This document shows positions 44,701 to 52,462 of a stretch of DNA of 64,000 nt, in pieces; positions within the stretch are counted from its first letter, which is position 1, and each line of letters starts with the position of its first letter. This DNA comes from Streptomyces qaidamensis (GTDB lineage: Bacteria > Actinomycetota > Actinomycetes > Streptomycetales > Streptomycetaceae). The position numbers were made by a program, and so were the translations under genes. A model generated the notes under the pieces. That model was given only the letters and a program-made list of their open reading frames with translations. It had not been told where the DNA came from and ran no database searches. The DNA lies in the NCBI RefSeq assembly GCF_001611795.1, contig NZ_CP015098.1, positions 8,928,001 to 8,992,000 on the forward strand, given 5' to 3'.

Positions 44701-44955
44701 GGCACGTTCCTCCCCGAGGGCACGCACCTGGTCGCCGACAGCGTGCTGCCCGCGCCCCCCGTTCCGATGCTCGGCCATGTCACGTCCAGCTACCGCAGCG
44801 CGGCCCTCGGCAGGACCTTCGCGCTCGCGCTGGTCAAGGGCGGACGCGAGCGCATCGGTGAGCGCCTCTACGCCCCCGTCGGTGACCGGCTGGTCCCGGT
44901 GACCGTCGCGAGCCCCGTCCTCTACGACCCCGAGGGAGCCCGCCGCGATGGCTGA
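41701..44955 (+). CDS. soxA: Fused sarcosine oxidase delta-alpha subunit
   Basis: The 1084-residue frame joins two normally separate subunits. Residues 1 to about 90 are SoxD, with zinc ligands in LLIPCPWCGPRDE and HTAGCRRWFN. Residues from about 148 are SoxA, with FTFDGTEYQGCKGDTLASAL, the NAD motif VVGAGPAGLAAAAAAARSG and a C-terminal GCV_T-like THF domain. The intervening residues 91-147 are Pro/Gly-rich and are encoded by a dispersed repeat at about 42008-42131. I see no internal start with a ribosome site, so a fused product is expected. SoxA would channel methylene to THF. Confidence 0.9.
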   Translation: MLLIPCPWCGPRDEAEFHYGGQAHVPYPEAPASLTDEEWARYLFFRDNPRGPFAERWTHTAGCRRWFNAVRDTSTNEILTVYRAGEERPETVEPRSVTLQPRPAIPARPALEDEAVQADTGVWEQSPQWGPGAEPLVSGRGGAGENNQPFRHPTRGRIHRDEPLTFTFDGTEYQGCKGDTLASALLANGVIQTGTSIKLGRPRGIFSAGVEEPNAVIQIEEPFPEPMLPATTVELYDGLVATSLPGQGRLATEPDPARYDAVHTHCDLLVVGAGPAGLAAAAAAARSGARVILADDQPDPGGSLLGTGELLDWVAATTARLDAAPDVRVLRRTTVFGYYDDNHLLAVERRTDHLGAAAPGKVSRERVHRIRARHVVLATGAHERSLAFADNDRPGVMLAASARSYVNRHGVLPGRHAVVFTTNDSAYAVALDLAAAGVAVEAVVDTRPEPGQWAERTRRAGIEVLTGHAVTATEGAARLTAVTVAPYGETTGRREFAADLLLVSGGWNPVAHLFSQAGGKLRHDEELGSFVPDSSRQAVEVAGAASGVLDLARVLVQGAAAGARAIEAEGYTSEPPRLPQVAAQPQTPPMPVFTVPGREGAPRFVDLQRDVTVDDLARATGAGMRSVEHTKRYTTAGTANDQGKTSGVLASGVVAELLGVDISALGTTTFRPPYTPVSFAALAGRDRGVLSDPVRTTALHEWHVGHGALFENVGQWKRPWYYPRAGEEMETAVLRECAAAREGVAFMDASTLGKIDVQGPDAAAFLDLLYTNMMSTLKVGMIRYGVMCRPDGMVFDDGTVIRLDQDRYLVTTTTGNAATVLDWMEEWLQTEWPELKVHCTSVTEQWATVALVGPKSREVLGSLAPQLAVANDDFPFMAWRDTTVAGIEARVCRISFSGELAYEINVSPWEALALWEALYAAGAPYGITPYGTETMHVLRAEKGYPIVGQDTDGTVTPQDLGMSWAVSKKKPDFIGKRSFARADTVRPDRKHLVGLLPEDPGTFLPEGTHLVADSVLPAPPVPMLGHVTSSYRSAALGRTFALALVKGGRERIGERLYAPVGDRLVPVTVASPVLYDPEGARRDG
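42008..42131 (+). repeat. Dispersed repeat read in frame as the SoxD-SoxA linker
   Basis: The stretch containing CCGTCCGGCGCTTGAGGACG, then GGGGTCTGGGAACAGAGCCC and GTCCGGGGGCAGAGCCCC, resembles a widespread Streptomyces intergenic repeat (cgtccggcgtttgaggac ... gggggcagagcccc). It normally lies between genes. Here it has no stop in the reading frame and encodes the linker between two subunits. Confidence 0.65.
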
Positions 44956-45553
44956 CACCGCCCTTACCGCCCCGCTCCGCAGCCCCCTGTCGCACGCCAC
45001 GGACCGGCTGGCCGCCGCCACCCGCACCTCCGGGGGCGCCGTTCGGCTGGCGGAACTCCCCTTCCTGACCCAGGTCAACGTCCGCCTCGATCCCAAGGGA
45101 GCGGCGGCGGACGCCGTGGGGCTGGCGCTGGGCCTGCAACTGCCCGTCGAGCCCGGCACCGTCGTCCGCGCCGGAGAGCTGACCGCGCTGTGGCTCGGCC
45201 CCGACGAGTGGCTCGTGGTGGGCCCGCCGGGCGGCCGGCGCGGGCTGGAGAACCGGATCCGTGAGGCCGCCGGCGACGAGCCCGTGTCCGTCGTCGACGT
45301 CTCGGCCCAGCGCACCACCCTCCTCGTCGCCGGCCCCCGTGCCCACGACCTGCTGGCCCACGGCTGCTCGCTCGACCTGCACCCGCGCGTCTTCGGCCCG
45401 GGCCGCTGCGCCCAGACGACCCTGGGCCGTACCCAGGTCGTCCTGGTGGCCCGTGACGACCCGAGGGCCGGGTTCTGGGTGCTGGTCCGCTCCTCCTTCG
45501 CCGGCTATCTGTCGGACTGGCTGCTGGACGCTGCCGTGGAGTGGACGGGCTGA
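44948..45553 (+). CDS. soxG: Sarcosine oxidase gamma subunit
   Basis: This is a 201-residue SoxG family protein (VRLAELPFLTQVNVRLDPKG, LGPDEWLVVGPPGG, VSVVDVSAQRTTLLVAGPRA). It is the small structural subunit of the heterotetramer and helps form the alpha-subunit folate site. It overlaps the soxDA end by 8 bp. It is the last gene of the run from dimethylglycine oxidase and is followed by a 17-bp-stem terminator. Confidence 0.92.
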   Translation: MADTALTAPLRSPLSHATDRLAAATRTSGGAVRLAELPFLTQVNVRLDPKGAAADAVGLALGLQLPVEPGTVVRAGELTALWLGPDEWLVVGPPGGRRGLENRIREAAGDEPVSVVDVSAQRTTLLVAGPRAHDLLAHGCSLDLHPRVFGPGRCAQTTLGRTQVVLVARDDPRAGFWVLVRSSFAGYLSDWLLDAAVEWTG

Positions 45554-45572
45554 ACCCCCGGGACACCACGAA

Positions 45573-45614
45573 AGCGGCGGTCGGAGAACCGGACACCGTT
45601 CTCCGACCGCCGCT
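45573..45614. terminator. Bidirectional terminator, 17-bp stem
   Basis: AGCGGCGGTCGGAGAAC (45573-45589) pairs perfectly with 45598-45614 across an 8-base loop. It lies between the convergent soxG and IclR genes. Confidence 0.88.
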
Positions 45615-45655
45615 CGGCGTGCCGGTCCTGCCCTGGTCAGGGACCCGGCCGCGCC

Positions 45656-46447
45656 TCAGCCTGTATAGCCGAGGCGGCGGCTCAGCTCGTCCGCTCCCGC
45701 GACGAGAACCCGTGCCAGTTCGTGCATCCGCTCCTCGGTCAGCCGGAAGGCCGGCCCCGACGCGCTGAGGGCGGCGACGACCTCGCCCTCGTCCGAACGC
45801 ACGGGCACGGAGAGGGCGTTGAGGCCTTCCTCGTACTCCTCCATCGTGATGGCGTAGCCCTGCTCACGGGCCACGGCGAGGTCCGCCTCCAGCTTCTTCC
45901 TGGAGGTCACCGTGTGCGGTGTCACACGGGGCAGACCGGTCTCGGTGAGGAGCTCGTCGCGGTCCTTTCGGTCGAGGTGGGCGAGGAGGATCTTGCCGCT
46001 CGACGTGCAGTGCAGCGGCGTCTGCCGTCCCACCCAGTTCTGCGCGGCGATGGCCGAGGTACTGCGCACCTGGTAGAGGTTGATCGCGTGGTGGGATTCG
46101 AGCACGGCGATGTTCAGCGTCTCGCCCACGTCGTCGACGAGGCGCTCGCAGATGCCCCGTCCGTGCCGGGTGACGGCGATACGGCCCGTCACCGCGCCTG
46201 CCAGGCGTACGACTCCGAAGCCGAGACGGTACTTTCCGCGCTCGCTCTCCTGCTCGACCATCCCGTGCGCCTCCAGCGCGCCGAGGAGACGGAAAGCGGT
46301 GGACTTGTGGACGTCGATCGCCGCGGCCACTTCACTCACGCCCGCCTCGCCGTGCTGGGCGAGGATCTCCAGCACGGCGACAGCACGGTCAACGGACTGC
46401 ACTCCGCCATTCGGAGCGCCTGCGGACTCGGCACCGTGGTTGCTCAT
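45656..46447 (-). CDS. IclR family regulator (copy 2)
   Basis: This 263-residue IclR protein closely resembles that at 27166, with the same recognition helix region (VHKSTAFRLLGALEAHG) and C-terminus (LSRRLGYTG). The GGVQSVDRAVAVLEILAQHGE start is shared. The ATG at 46447 lies inside an operator copy, as in copy 1, and only a weak AGGG precedes it. The effector pockets differ (for example NLYQVRSTSAIAAQNWVGR against NLYQVRGPGAVTAFNWVGQ), so the two may sense different intermediates such as choline, betaine, dimethylglycine or sarcosine. That is inference. Confidence 0.92.
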   Translation of the reverse strand: MSNHGAESAGAPNGGVQSVDRAVAVLEILAQHGEAGVSEVAAAIDVHKSTAFRLLGALEAHGMVEQESERGKYRLGFGVVRLAGAVTGRIAVTRHGRGICERLVDDVGETLNIAVLESHHAINLYQVRSTSAIAAQNWVGRQTPLHCTSSGKILLAHLDRKDRDELLTETGLPRVTPHTVTSRKKLEADLAVAREQGYAITMEEYEEGLNALSVPVRSDEGEVVAALSASGPAFRLTEERMHELARVLVAGADELSRRLGYTG

Positions 46448-46474
46448 GGCGAAACCCTAGGTGAAATGGTCAAC
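46439..46474. promoter_or_regulatory. Paired IclR-type operators over the iclR-2 start
   Basis: GTTGCTCATGGCGAAAC (46439) spans the ATG at 46447; TAGGTGAAATGGTCAAC (46458) is the second, weaker 17-mer, 19 bp on. The arrangement implies autoregulation. Confidence 0.6.
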
Positions 46475-46502
46475 GGGCGTGAGGGGGTGGGGGCCGTTTT
46501 CC

Positions 46503-47375
46503 TCAGCGGAAGACGACCGTACGGTTGTCGTTGACCATGATGCGGCTCTGGCTGTGCCATTCCACCGCCCGGGCCAGGACCTGCGCTTCGACGTCACGCC
46601 CCAGGGCGACCAGGCTGTCCGGTCCCTGCGAGTGGCTCACCCGGACGACGTCCTGCTCGATGATGGGCCCCTCGTCGAGGTCCGGGGTGACGTAGTGGGC
46701 CGTCGCCCCGACGAGCTTGACGCCGCGCTCGTGCGCCTGGACGTAGGGCCGGGCGCCCTTGAAGCTCGGCAGGAACGAGTGGTGGATGTTGATCGCCCGG
46801 CCTTCGAGCTGCTTACACAGGTCGTTCGACAGGATCTGCATGTAGCGGGCGAGGACCACCAGGTCGATGTCCAGCTCGTCGACGAGCTCCAGCAGCCGCG
46901 CTTCCGCCTCGGGCTTCGTCTCCCGGGTCACGGGCACGTGGTGGAACGGGATCCCGTAGCTCTCGGCGAGCGGCTCGAAGTCCCGGTGGTTGGAGACGAT
47001 CGCCGGCACCTCGATGTTCAGCGCGCCGGTACGGCAGCGGAAGAGCAGGTCGTTGAGGCAGTGCCCGAACTTCGACACCATGATCAGCGTGCGCGTGGGG
47101 GTCGACGCCTCGTACAGCTGCCAGGAGATCCGGTACGCCTCCGCCACCGGGGCGAAGCCGGACTTCAGGTCTTCCAGCGTCATGCCCGGGTCCGTGACGT
47201 CGAAGTGCACCCGCATGAAGAAGCGGTCCTTGAGCCGGTCGTCGAACTGCTGGCTCTCCTGGATGTTCCCGGAGTGCCGGACGAGGAAGCCGGTGACGGC
47301 GTGGACGAGGCCCGAGCGGTCGGGGCACGACAGAGTGAGGACGAACTCACGGCCGGTGGTGGGTCCAAGAGACAC
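46503..47375 (-). CDS. purU: Formyltetrahydrofolate deformylase
   Basis: The 290-residue protein has an N-terminal ACT domain (FVLTLSCPDRSGLVHAVTGFL) and a C-terminal formyltransferase-fold domain with the Asn-His-Asp site in NIHHSFLPSFKG and YVTPDLDEGPII. It hydrolyses 10-formyl-THF to formate and THF. The GTG at 47375 has GGAGG 5 nt upstream; the longer frame crosses operators. In this region it regenerates THF during methyl oxidation. It diverges from the second gbcA and has its own operator pair. Confidence 0.93.
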   Translation of the reverse strand: MSLGPTTGREFVLTLSCPDRSGLVHAVTGFLVRHSGNIQESQQFDDRLKDRFFMRVHFDVTDPGMTLEDLKSGFAPVAEAYRISWQLYEASTPTRTLIMVSKFGHCLNDLLFRCRTGALNIEVPAIVSNHRDFEPLAESYGIPFHHVPVTRETKPEAEARLLELVDELDIDLVVLARYMQILSNDLCKQLEGRAINIHHSFLPSFKGARPYVQAHERGVKLVGATAHYVTPDLDEGPIIEQDVVRVSHSQGPDSLVALGRDVEAQVLARAVEWHSQSRIMVNDNRTVVFR

Positions 47376-47393
47376 TGAGCCCTCCCTGAGGGA

Positions 47394-47429
47394 AGTGCGT
47401 ATTGCGCAACAGTGGGACTGATACGCAAC
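47394..47429 (-). promoter_or_regulatory. Paired IclR-type operators before purU
   Basis: AGTGCGTATTGCGCAAC (47394) and TGGGACTGATACGCAAC (47413) are 17-mers 19 bp apart. On the minus strand TTGACC at 47459-47454 and GACCAT at 47435-47430 with an 18-bp spacer directly abut the pair. Confidence 0.72.
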
Positions 47430-47494
47430 ATGGTCCCGGCTCCGGCGGCCCGCGGTCAAGGTCTTGACAGTGCTTCGGGCGGACTGCACTGTGA

Positions 47495-47530
47495 GTTGCG
47501 TAGCAAGAGGTCCGTTGCGTATGAGGCAAC
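47495..47530 (+). promoter_or_regulatory. Paired IclR-type operators before gbcA-2
   Basis: GTTGCGTAGCAAGAGGT (47495) and GTTGCGTATGAGGCAAC (47514, perfect arms) are 17-mers 19 bp apart. TTGACA at 47464 and CACTGT at 47487 with a 17-bp spacer form a promoter ending 2 bp before the pair, the same geometry as at 35.7 kb. Confidence 0.82.
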
Positions 47531-47568
47531 CACTCGCCCGACCGGGGCGCTTCACTCCGAGGTGAACC

Positions 47569-48711
47569 ATGACTACGACCGGCCTGCCGGACAGCCTGAT
47601 CGCGACCCTTCCCGGCGACCACTACACGGACCCGGAGATCTTCCGCCTGGAGCAGGAGCACATCTTCGAGTCCATGTGGTTCTGCGCGGCACGCTCGTCG
47701 GAACTGGCGAAACCGGGCGCGTTCCGGACCGTGGACGTCGGACGGGAGAGCGTCCTGCTGACCCGCTCCCGGGACGGCTCCGTCCGGGCCTTCTTCAACG
47801 TGTGCCGGCACCGGGGCGCGAAGCTCTGCACACAGGAGTCCGGCGAGGTGAAGCGGGCCTTCCAATGCCCGTACCACGCCTGGACGTACGACCTGAACGG
47901 CAAACTCGTCGCGGCCCCGAACCTGACCAAGATGCCCGACATCGGCCGCACCGAGTACGGCCTGGCGAGCGTGGCGGTGCGCGAGTGGCTCGGCTACGTG
48001 TGGGTGTGCCTGGCCGAGAACCCGCCGCCGTTCGAAGAGTCGGTGATCGCGGACGTGGTCGCGCGCCTGGGCGACGCGGAGTCCATCGAGCGGTACGACG
48101 TCGAGAGCCTGGAGGTCGGCCGGCGGATCGTCTACGACGTCAAGGCCAACTGGAAGCTCATCATCGAGAACTTCATGGAGTGCTACCACTGCGCGACCAT
48201 CCACCCCGAGCTGACCGAGGTCCTCCCGGAGTTCGCCGACGGGTTCGCGGCGCAGTACTACGTGGGGCACGGCGCCGAGTTCGGCGCGGACGTCCAGGGC
48301 TTCACCGTGGACGGCTCGGAGGGCCTGGACCGCATCCCCACGGTCTCCGAGGAACAGGACCGCCGGTACTACGCGATCACGGTGCGCCCGCAGGTGTTCA
48401 TCAACCTGGTCCCCGACCACGTGATCTTCCACCGGATGTTCCCGGTCGCGGTCGACCGCACGATCGTCGAGTGCGACTGGCTGTACCTGAAGGGCGTAGT
48501 GGAGAGCGGCCGGGACGTCAGTCGGTCCGTGGAGCTGTTCGACCGGGTCAACCGGCAGGACTTCGACGCCTGCGAGCGCTGCCAGCCGGCCATGAGCTCC
48601 CGCCTGTATGCCAAGGGCGGCGTCCTGGTGCCCAGCGAGCACCACATCGGCGAGTTCCACGACTGGGTCCAGGACCGCCTCGGCACCCGCACGAACCTCG
48701 CGGAGCGCTAG
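47569..48711 (+). CDS. gbcA: Rieske glycine betaine monooxygenase (copy 2)
   Basis: This 380-residue Rieske oxygenase is very similar to that at 25968 throughout (for example CRHRGAKLC, CPYHAWTYDL and NFMECYHCATIHPELTEVLP). It keeps every Rieske and mononuclear-iron ligand, so both copies should be active. The ATG at 47569 has GAGG upstream. No ferredoxin or reductase gene adjoins it; it may share those at 24.4-25.9 kb. The gene is followed 3 bp later by the YdeP/FdhF-like gene, so the two are probably one transcript. Confidence 0.88.
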   Translation: MTTTGLPDSLIATLPGDHYTDPEIFRLEQEHIFESMWFCAARSSELAKPGAFRTVDVGRESVLLTRSRDGSVRAFFNVCRHRGAKLCTQESGEVKRAFQCPYHAWTYDLNGKLVAAPNLTKMPDIGRTEYGLASVAVREWLGYVWVCLAENPPPFEESVIADVVARLGDAESIERYDVESLEVGRRIVYDVKANWKLIIENFMECYHCATIHPELTEVLPEFADGFAAQYYVGHGAEFGADVQGFTVDGSEGLDRIPTVSEEQDRRYYAITVRPQVFINLVPDHVIFHRMFPVAVDRTIVECDWLYLKGVVESGRDVSRSVELFDRVNRQDFDACERCQPAMSSRLYAKGGVLVPSEHHIGEFHDWVQDRLGTRTNLAER

Positions 48712-48714
48712 TCG

Positions 48715-51009
48715 ATGGCCCGCAAGGCACCCGCCGAGGACCCCGGTGACTCCCGTCTGCGGGTGGGCCCGCCCAAGGACCACGCCGCGGGCGTTCCCGC
48801 GGTCACGTCCTCGCTGCGCCACGCCCACGGGCAGATGGGCGTCCGCCGCAGTCTGCTCACCCTGCTGAACGTCAACCAGAAGTCGGGCTTCGACTGCCCC
48901 GGATGCGCCTGGCCCGAGCCCGGGCACCGCCACCGCGCCGAGTTCTGCGAGAACGGTGCCAAGGCGGTGGCCGAGGAGGCCACCCTGCGCCGGGTCGGCC
49001 CCGGCTTCTTCGCCGAGCACACCCTGGCGGAGCTGGCCGGACGCAGCGACTACTGGCTGGGCCAGCAGGGCCGCCTCACACACCCCATGTACCGCCCCGC
49101 CGACAGCGACCACTACCGGCCGGTCTCCTGGGACGAGGCGTTCGCCGTCGTCGCCCGGGAGCTGCGCGCACTCGACTCACCGGACCAGGCGGCCTTCTAC
49201 ACCTCCGGCCGGGCGAGCAACGAGGCCGCCTTCGTCTACCAGCTCTTCGTCCGGCTCCTCGGCACCAACAACCTGCCCGACTGCTCCAACATGTGCCACG
49301 AGTCGAGCGGCGCGGCCCTGACCGAGACCATCGGCATCGGCAAGGGCAGCATCCGGCTGGAGGACCTCTACGAGGCCGACCTGATCCTCGTCGTCGGCCA
49401 GAACCCGGGCACCAACCACCCCCGGATGCTCTCGGCACTGGAAACCGCCAAGGACCGGGGTGCCCGGATCATCTCGGTCAACCCCCTCCCCGAAGCCGGC
49501 CTGCTGCGCTTCAAGAACCCCCAGCGGCCCTCCGGCGTGCTGGGGGGCGGCACCCAACTCACCGACCTGTTCCTGCAGATCAGGCTCGGTGGCGACCAGG
49601 CCCTCTTCCAGGCCTTCAACCGCATGCTCCTGGAGGCGGAGGACGACGCCCCCGGCACGGTCCTCGACCACGACTTCATCACCGCGCACACCCACGGCTT
49701 CGAGGACTTCGCCGACCAGGCCCGCAAGACGTCCTGGGACGACGTCCTGGAGGCCACCGGCCTGCCGGCGGAGCAGATCAGGGAGGCGTTCCAGGAGGTC
49801 CTGGCCGCCGACAGGATCGTCGTCTGCTGGGCCATGGGCCTCACCCAGCACCGCCACTCGGTGCCGACCATCCGCGACGTCGTCAACTTCCTGCTCCTGC
49901 GCGGCAACATCGGACGCCCCGGCGCCGGACTCTGCCCCGTGCGCGGCCACTCCAACGTCCAGGGCGACCGGACCATGGGCATCCACGAGAAGCCGGACGC
50001 CGCGTTCCTCGACGCGCTCGGCGCCGAGTTCGGCTTCGAGCCGCCGCGCCCCCACGGCCACGACGCGGTGGAGACCATCCGGGCCATGCGGGACGGGCGG
50101 GTACGGGTCTTCGTCGCCCTCGGCGGCAACTTCGTCTCCGCCGCCCCCGACACCGCTCTCACCGAGCGCGCTCTGCGCAATTGCGAGCTGACGGTGCAGA
50201 TCTCCACCAAGCTCAACCGGTCCCACGCGGTGGCCGGCCGCCAAGCCCTCATCCTGCCCTGTCTGGGCCGCACCGAAGCCGACCTCCGGCCCGCCGGAGA
50301 GCAACAGGTGACGGTGGAGGACTCCATGGGCATGGTGCACCTCTCGCGCGGCCGCCTGACACCCGCCTCCGACGCCCTGCTGAGCGAGGTCGCGGTCATC
50401 TGCCGGATGGCGGACGCGGCCCTCGCGAGCGAGGGTCCACCCGTGCCCTGGGCGGACTTCGAGGCGGACTACGACCGGGTCAGGGACCGGATCGCCAGGG
50501 TGATCCCCGGCTTCGAGGGCTTCAACGCCCGGGTGCGGGCGCCGGGCGGCTTCGCCCTGCCGCACCCGCCCCGGGACGAGCGGCGCTTCCCCACGAGAAC
50601 CGGACTGGCGAACTTCACCGTCAACCGGCTGGACGTTCTGCGTGTACCGCCGGGGCGGCTGCTTCTCCAGACCATCCGCTCGCACGACCAGTACAACACC
50701 ACCGTCTACGGCCTGGACGACCGCTACCGCGGCATCCACCAGGGCCGCAGAGTGCTCTTCGTCCACGCGGACGACCTCGCCGCGCTGGGCCTGGCCGACG
50801 GCGAAACGGTGGACATCGTCAGCGAGTTCACCGACGGGGTCGAACGCCGGGCACTGGCCTTCCGAACGGTCGCCTATCCCACCGCGCGGGGCTGCTGCGC
50901 CGCCTACTTCCCCGAGACCAACGTCCTCGTCCCCCTGGACTCCACCGCGGACATCAGCAACACGCCGACGTCCAAGTCGATCGTGGTCCGGCTGGAACCG
51001 GCACGCTGA
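48715..51009 (+). CDS. FdhF/YdeP-family molybdopterin oxidoreductase
   Basis: This 764-residue molybdopterin enzyme has an N-terminal iron-sulfur motif (FDCPGCAWPEPGH with EFCENGAKA). The cofactor domains include SNMCHESSGAALTETIGIGK, with a possible Mo-ligand Cys, and a C-terminal molydopterin-dinucleotide domain (SHDQYNTTVYGLDDRYRG). It belongs to the YdeP-like branch of formate dehydrogenase alpha subunits, whose activity is poorly known. It lies 3 bp after gbcA-2. Given PurU and the formaldehyde branch, I infer that it oxidises formate to CO2. Confidence 0.87.
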   Translation: MARKAPAEDPGDSRLRVGPPKDHAAGVPAVTSSLRHAHGQMGVRRSLLTLLNVNQKSGFDCPGCAWPEPGHRHRAEFCENGAKAVAEEATLRRVGPGFFAEHTLAELAGRSDYWLGQQGRLTHPMYRPADSDHYRPVSWDEAFAVVARELRALDSPDQAAFYTSGRASNEAAFVYQLFVRLLGTNNLPDCSNMCHESSGAALTETIGIGKGSIRLEDLYEADLILVVGQNPGTNHPRMLSALETAKDRGARIISVNPLPEAGLLRFKNPQRPSGVLGGGTQLTDLFLQIRLGGDQALFQAFNRMLLEAEDDAPGTVLDHDFITAHTHGFEDFADQARKTSWDDVLEATGLPAEQIREAFQEVLAADRIVVCWAMGLTQHRHSVPTIRDVVNFLLLRGNIGRPGAGLCPVRGHSNVQGDRTMGIHEKPDAAFLDALGAEFGFEPPRPHGHDAVETIRAMRDGRVRVFVALGGNFVSAAPDTALTERALRNCELTVQISTKLNRSHAVAGRQALILPCLGRTEADLRPAGEQQVTVEDSMGMVHLSRGRLTPASDALLSEVAVICRMADAALASEGPPVPWADFEADYDRVRDRIARVIPGFEGFNARVRAPGGFALPHPPRDERRFPTRTGLANFTVNRLDVLRVPPGRLLLQTIRSHDQYNTTVYGLDDRYRGIHQGRRVLFVHADDLAALGLADGETVDIVSEFTDGVERRALAFRTVAYPTARGCCAAYFPETNVLVPLDSTADISNTPTSKSIVVRLEPAR

Positions 51010-51067
51010 CCTGCCTGCCGGTCACTCCCGCTCGTGCAACGCCGACGCGGGCCCTGCCGCTGCTTCG

Positions 51068-52450
51068 TCAGCACTCGATGACGTTGACCGCGAGCCCGCC
51101 GCGGGCCGTCTCCTTGTACTTGACCTTCATGTCGGCGCCGGTCTCCTTCATGGTCTTGATGACCTTGTCCAGGGAGACGTGGTGGCGGCCGTCGCCCCGC
51201 AGGGCCATCCGCGCCGCGGTGACGGCCTTGACCGCCGCCATGCCGTTCCGCTCGATACAGGGGATCTGGACCAGGCCGCCGACCGGGTCGCACGTCAGAC
51301 CCAGATTGTGCTCCATGCCGATCTCGGCGGCGTTCTCCACCTGCTCCGGTGAACCGCCGAGGACCTCCGCGAGGCCGCCCGCGGCCATCGAGCAGGCGGC
51401 ACCGACCTCGCCCTGGCAGCCGACCTCGGCGCCGGAGATGGAGGCGTTCTCCTTGAACAGCAGGCCGATGGCACCGGCCGCCAGCAGGAACCGGACGACT
51501 GCGTCGTCGTCGGCTCCATGGACGAAATTGACGTAGTAGTGCAGAACGGCCGGGATGATGCCGGCAGCCCCGTTCGTCGGGGCGGTGACCACACGGCCGC
51601 CGGCCGCGTTCTCCTCGTTGACCGCCATGGCGTAGAGGGTCACCCACTCCAGTGCCCGCCCGGCCGGGTCGCCGTCGGCCCGCAGCGCCTTGGCCACGGC
51701 GGTGGCCCGGCGGCGGACCTTCAGCCCGCCCGGCAGGATCCCCTCACAGGACAGTCCGTTCGCGACGCACTCCCGCATCACCCGCCAGATCTCCAGCAGG
51801 CCGGTACGGATCTCCTTCTCGCTGCGCCAGGCCAGTTCGTTCTCCAGCATCAGCGCCGAGATCGACAGGCCCGTCTCCCGGGTCAGCCGCAGCAGCTCGT
51901 CACCACTGGTGAACGGGTACTTGAGCACGGTGTCGTCCAGCGTGACCCGGTCCGCGCCGACCGCGTCCTCGTCGACGACGAACCCGCCGCCGACCGAGTA
52001 GTACGTCTTCTCCAGCAGCGGTGTGCCCTCGGCGTCGTACGCGGACAACGTCATGCCGTTGGCGTGGTACGGCAGCGAACGGCGGCGGTGCAGCACCAAC
52101 TGGCCGGCCGCGTCGAAGCCGATCTCATGGGCATCCCCGAGGTAGCGGCCCAGCAGTCGCAGCCGCCCCGTCGAGGTGATCCGCTCGACGTCCCGTGCGG
52201 CCTCGGCCACGTCCACCGTGTGCGGCTCGTTGCCCTCCAGGCCGAGCAGCACCGCCTTGGGGCTGCCATGGCCGTGTCCGGTGGCGCCGAGGGAGCCGAA
52301 GAGCTCGGCCCGCACCGCTGCCGTGCGGGCGAGGAGTCCCTCCTCCTCCAGTCGTCCGGCGAACCTGCCGGCGGCGCGCATGGGGCCGACGGTGTGTGAA
52401 CTGGACGGCCCTATGCCGATGGAGAAGAGGTCGAAGACGGAGATGGCCAC
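51068..52450 (-). CDS. sdaA: L-serine ammonia-lyase (iron-sulfur type)
   Basis: This is a 460-residue single-chain L-serine dehydratase: beta domain with SIGIGPSSSHTVGPMRAAG and alpha domain with cluster cysteines in GCQGEVGAAC, LTCDPVGG and IPCIERNG. It deaminates serine to pyruvate using a [4Fe-4S] cluster. The GTG at 52450 has GGGAG 7 nt upstream and matches the family start (VAISVFDLFSIG). The paired IclR-type operators before it make it the last step of the betaine-to-pyruvate route. Confidence 0.94.
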   Translation of the reverse strand: MAISVFDLFSIGIGPSSSHTVGPMRAAGRFAGRLEEEGLLARTAAVRAELFGSLGATGHGHGSPKAVLLGLEGNEPHTVDVAEAARDVERITSTGRLRLLGRYLGDAHEIGFDAAGQLVLHRRRSLPYHANGMTLSAYDAEGTPLLEKTYYSVGGGFVVDEDAVGADRVTLDDTVLKYPFTSGDELLRLTRETGLSISALMLENELAWRSEKEIRTGLLEIWRVMRECVANGLSCEGILPGGLKVRRRATAVAKALRADGDPAGRALEWVTLYAMAVNEENAAGGRVVTAPTNGAAGIIPAVLHYYVNFVHGADDDAVVRFLLAAGAIGLLFKENASISGAEVGCQGEVGAACSMAAGGLAEVLGGSPEQVENAAEIGMEHNLGLTCDPVGGLVQIPCIERNGMAAVKAVTAARMALRGDGRHHVSLDKVIKTMKETGADMKVKYKETARGGLAVNVIEC

Positions 52451-52462
52451 GAGCGGGCTCCC

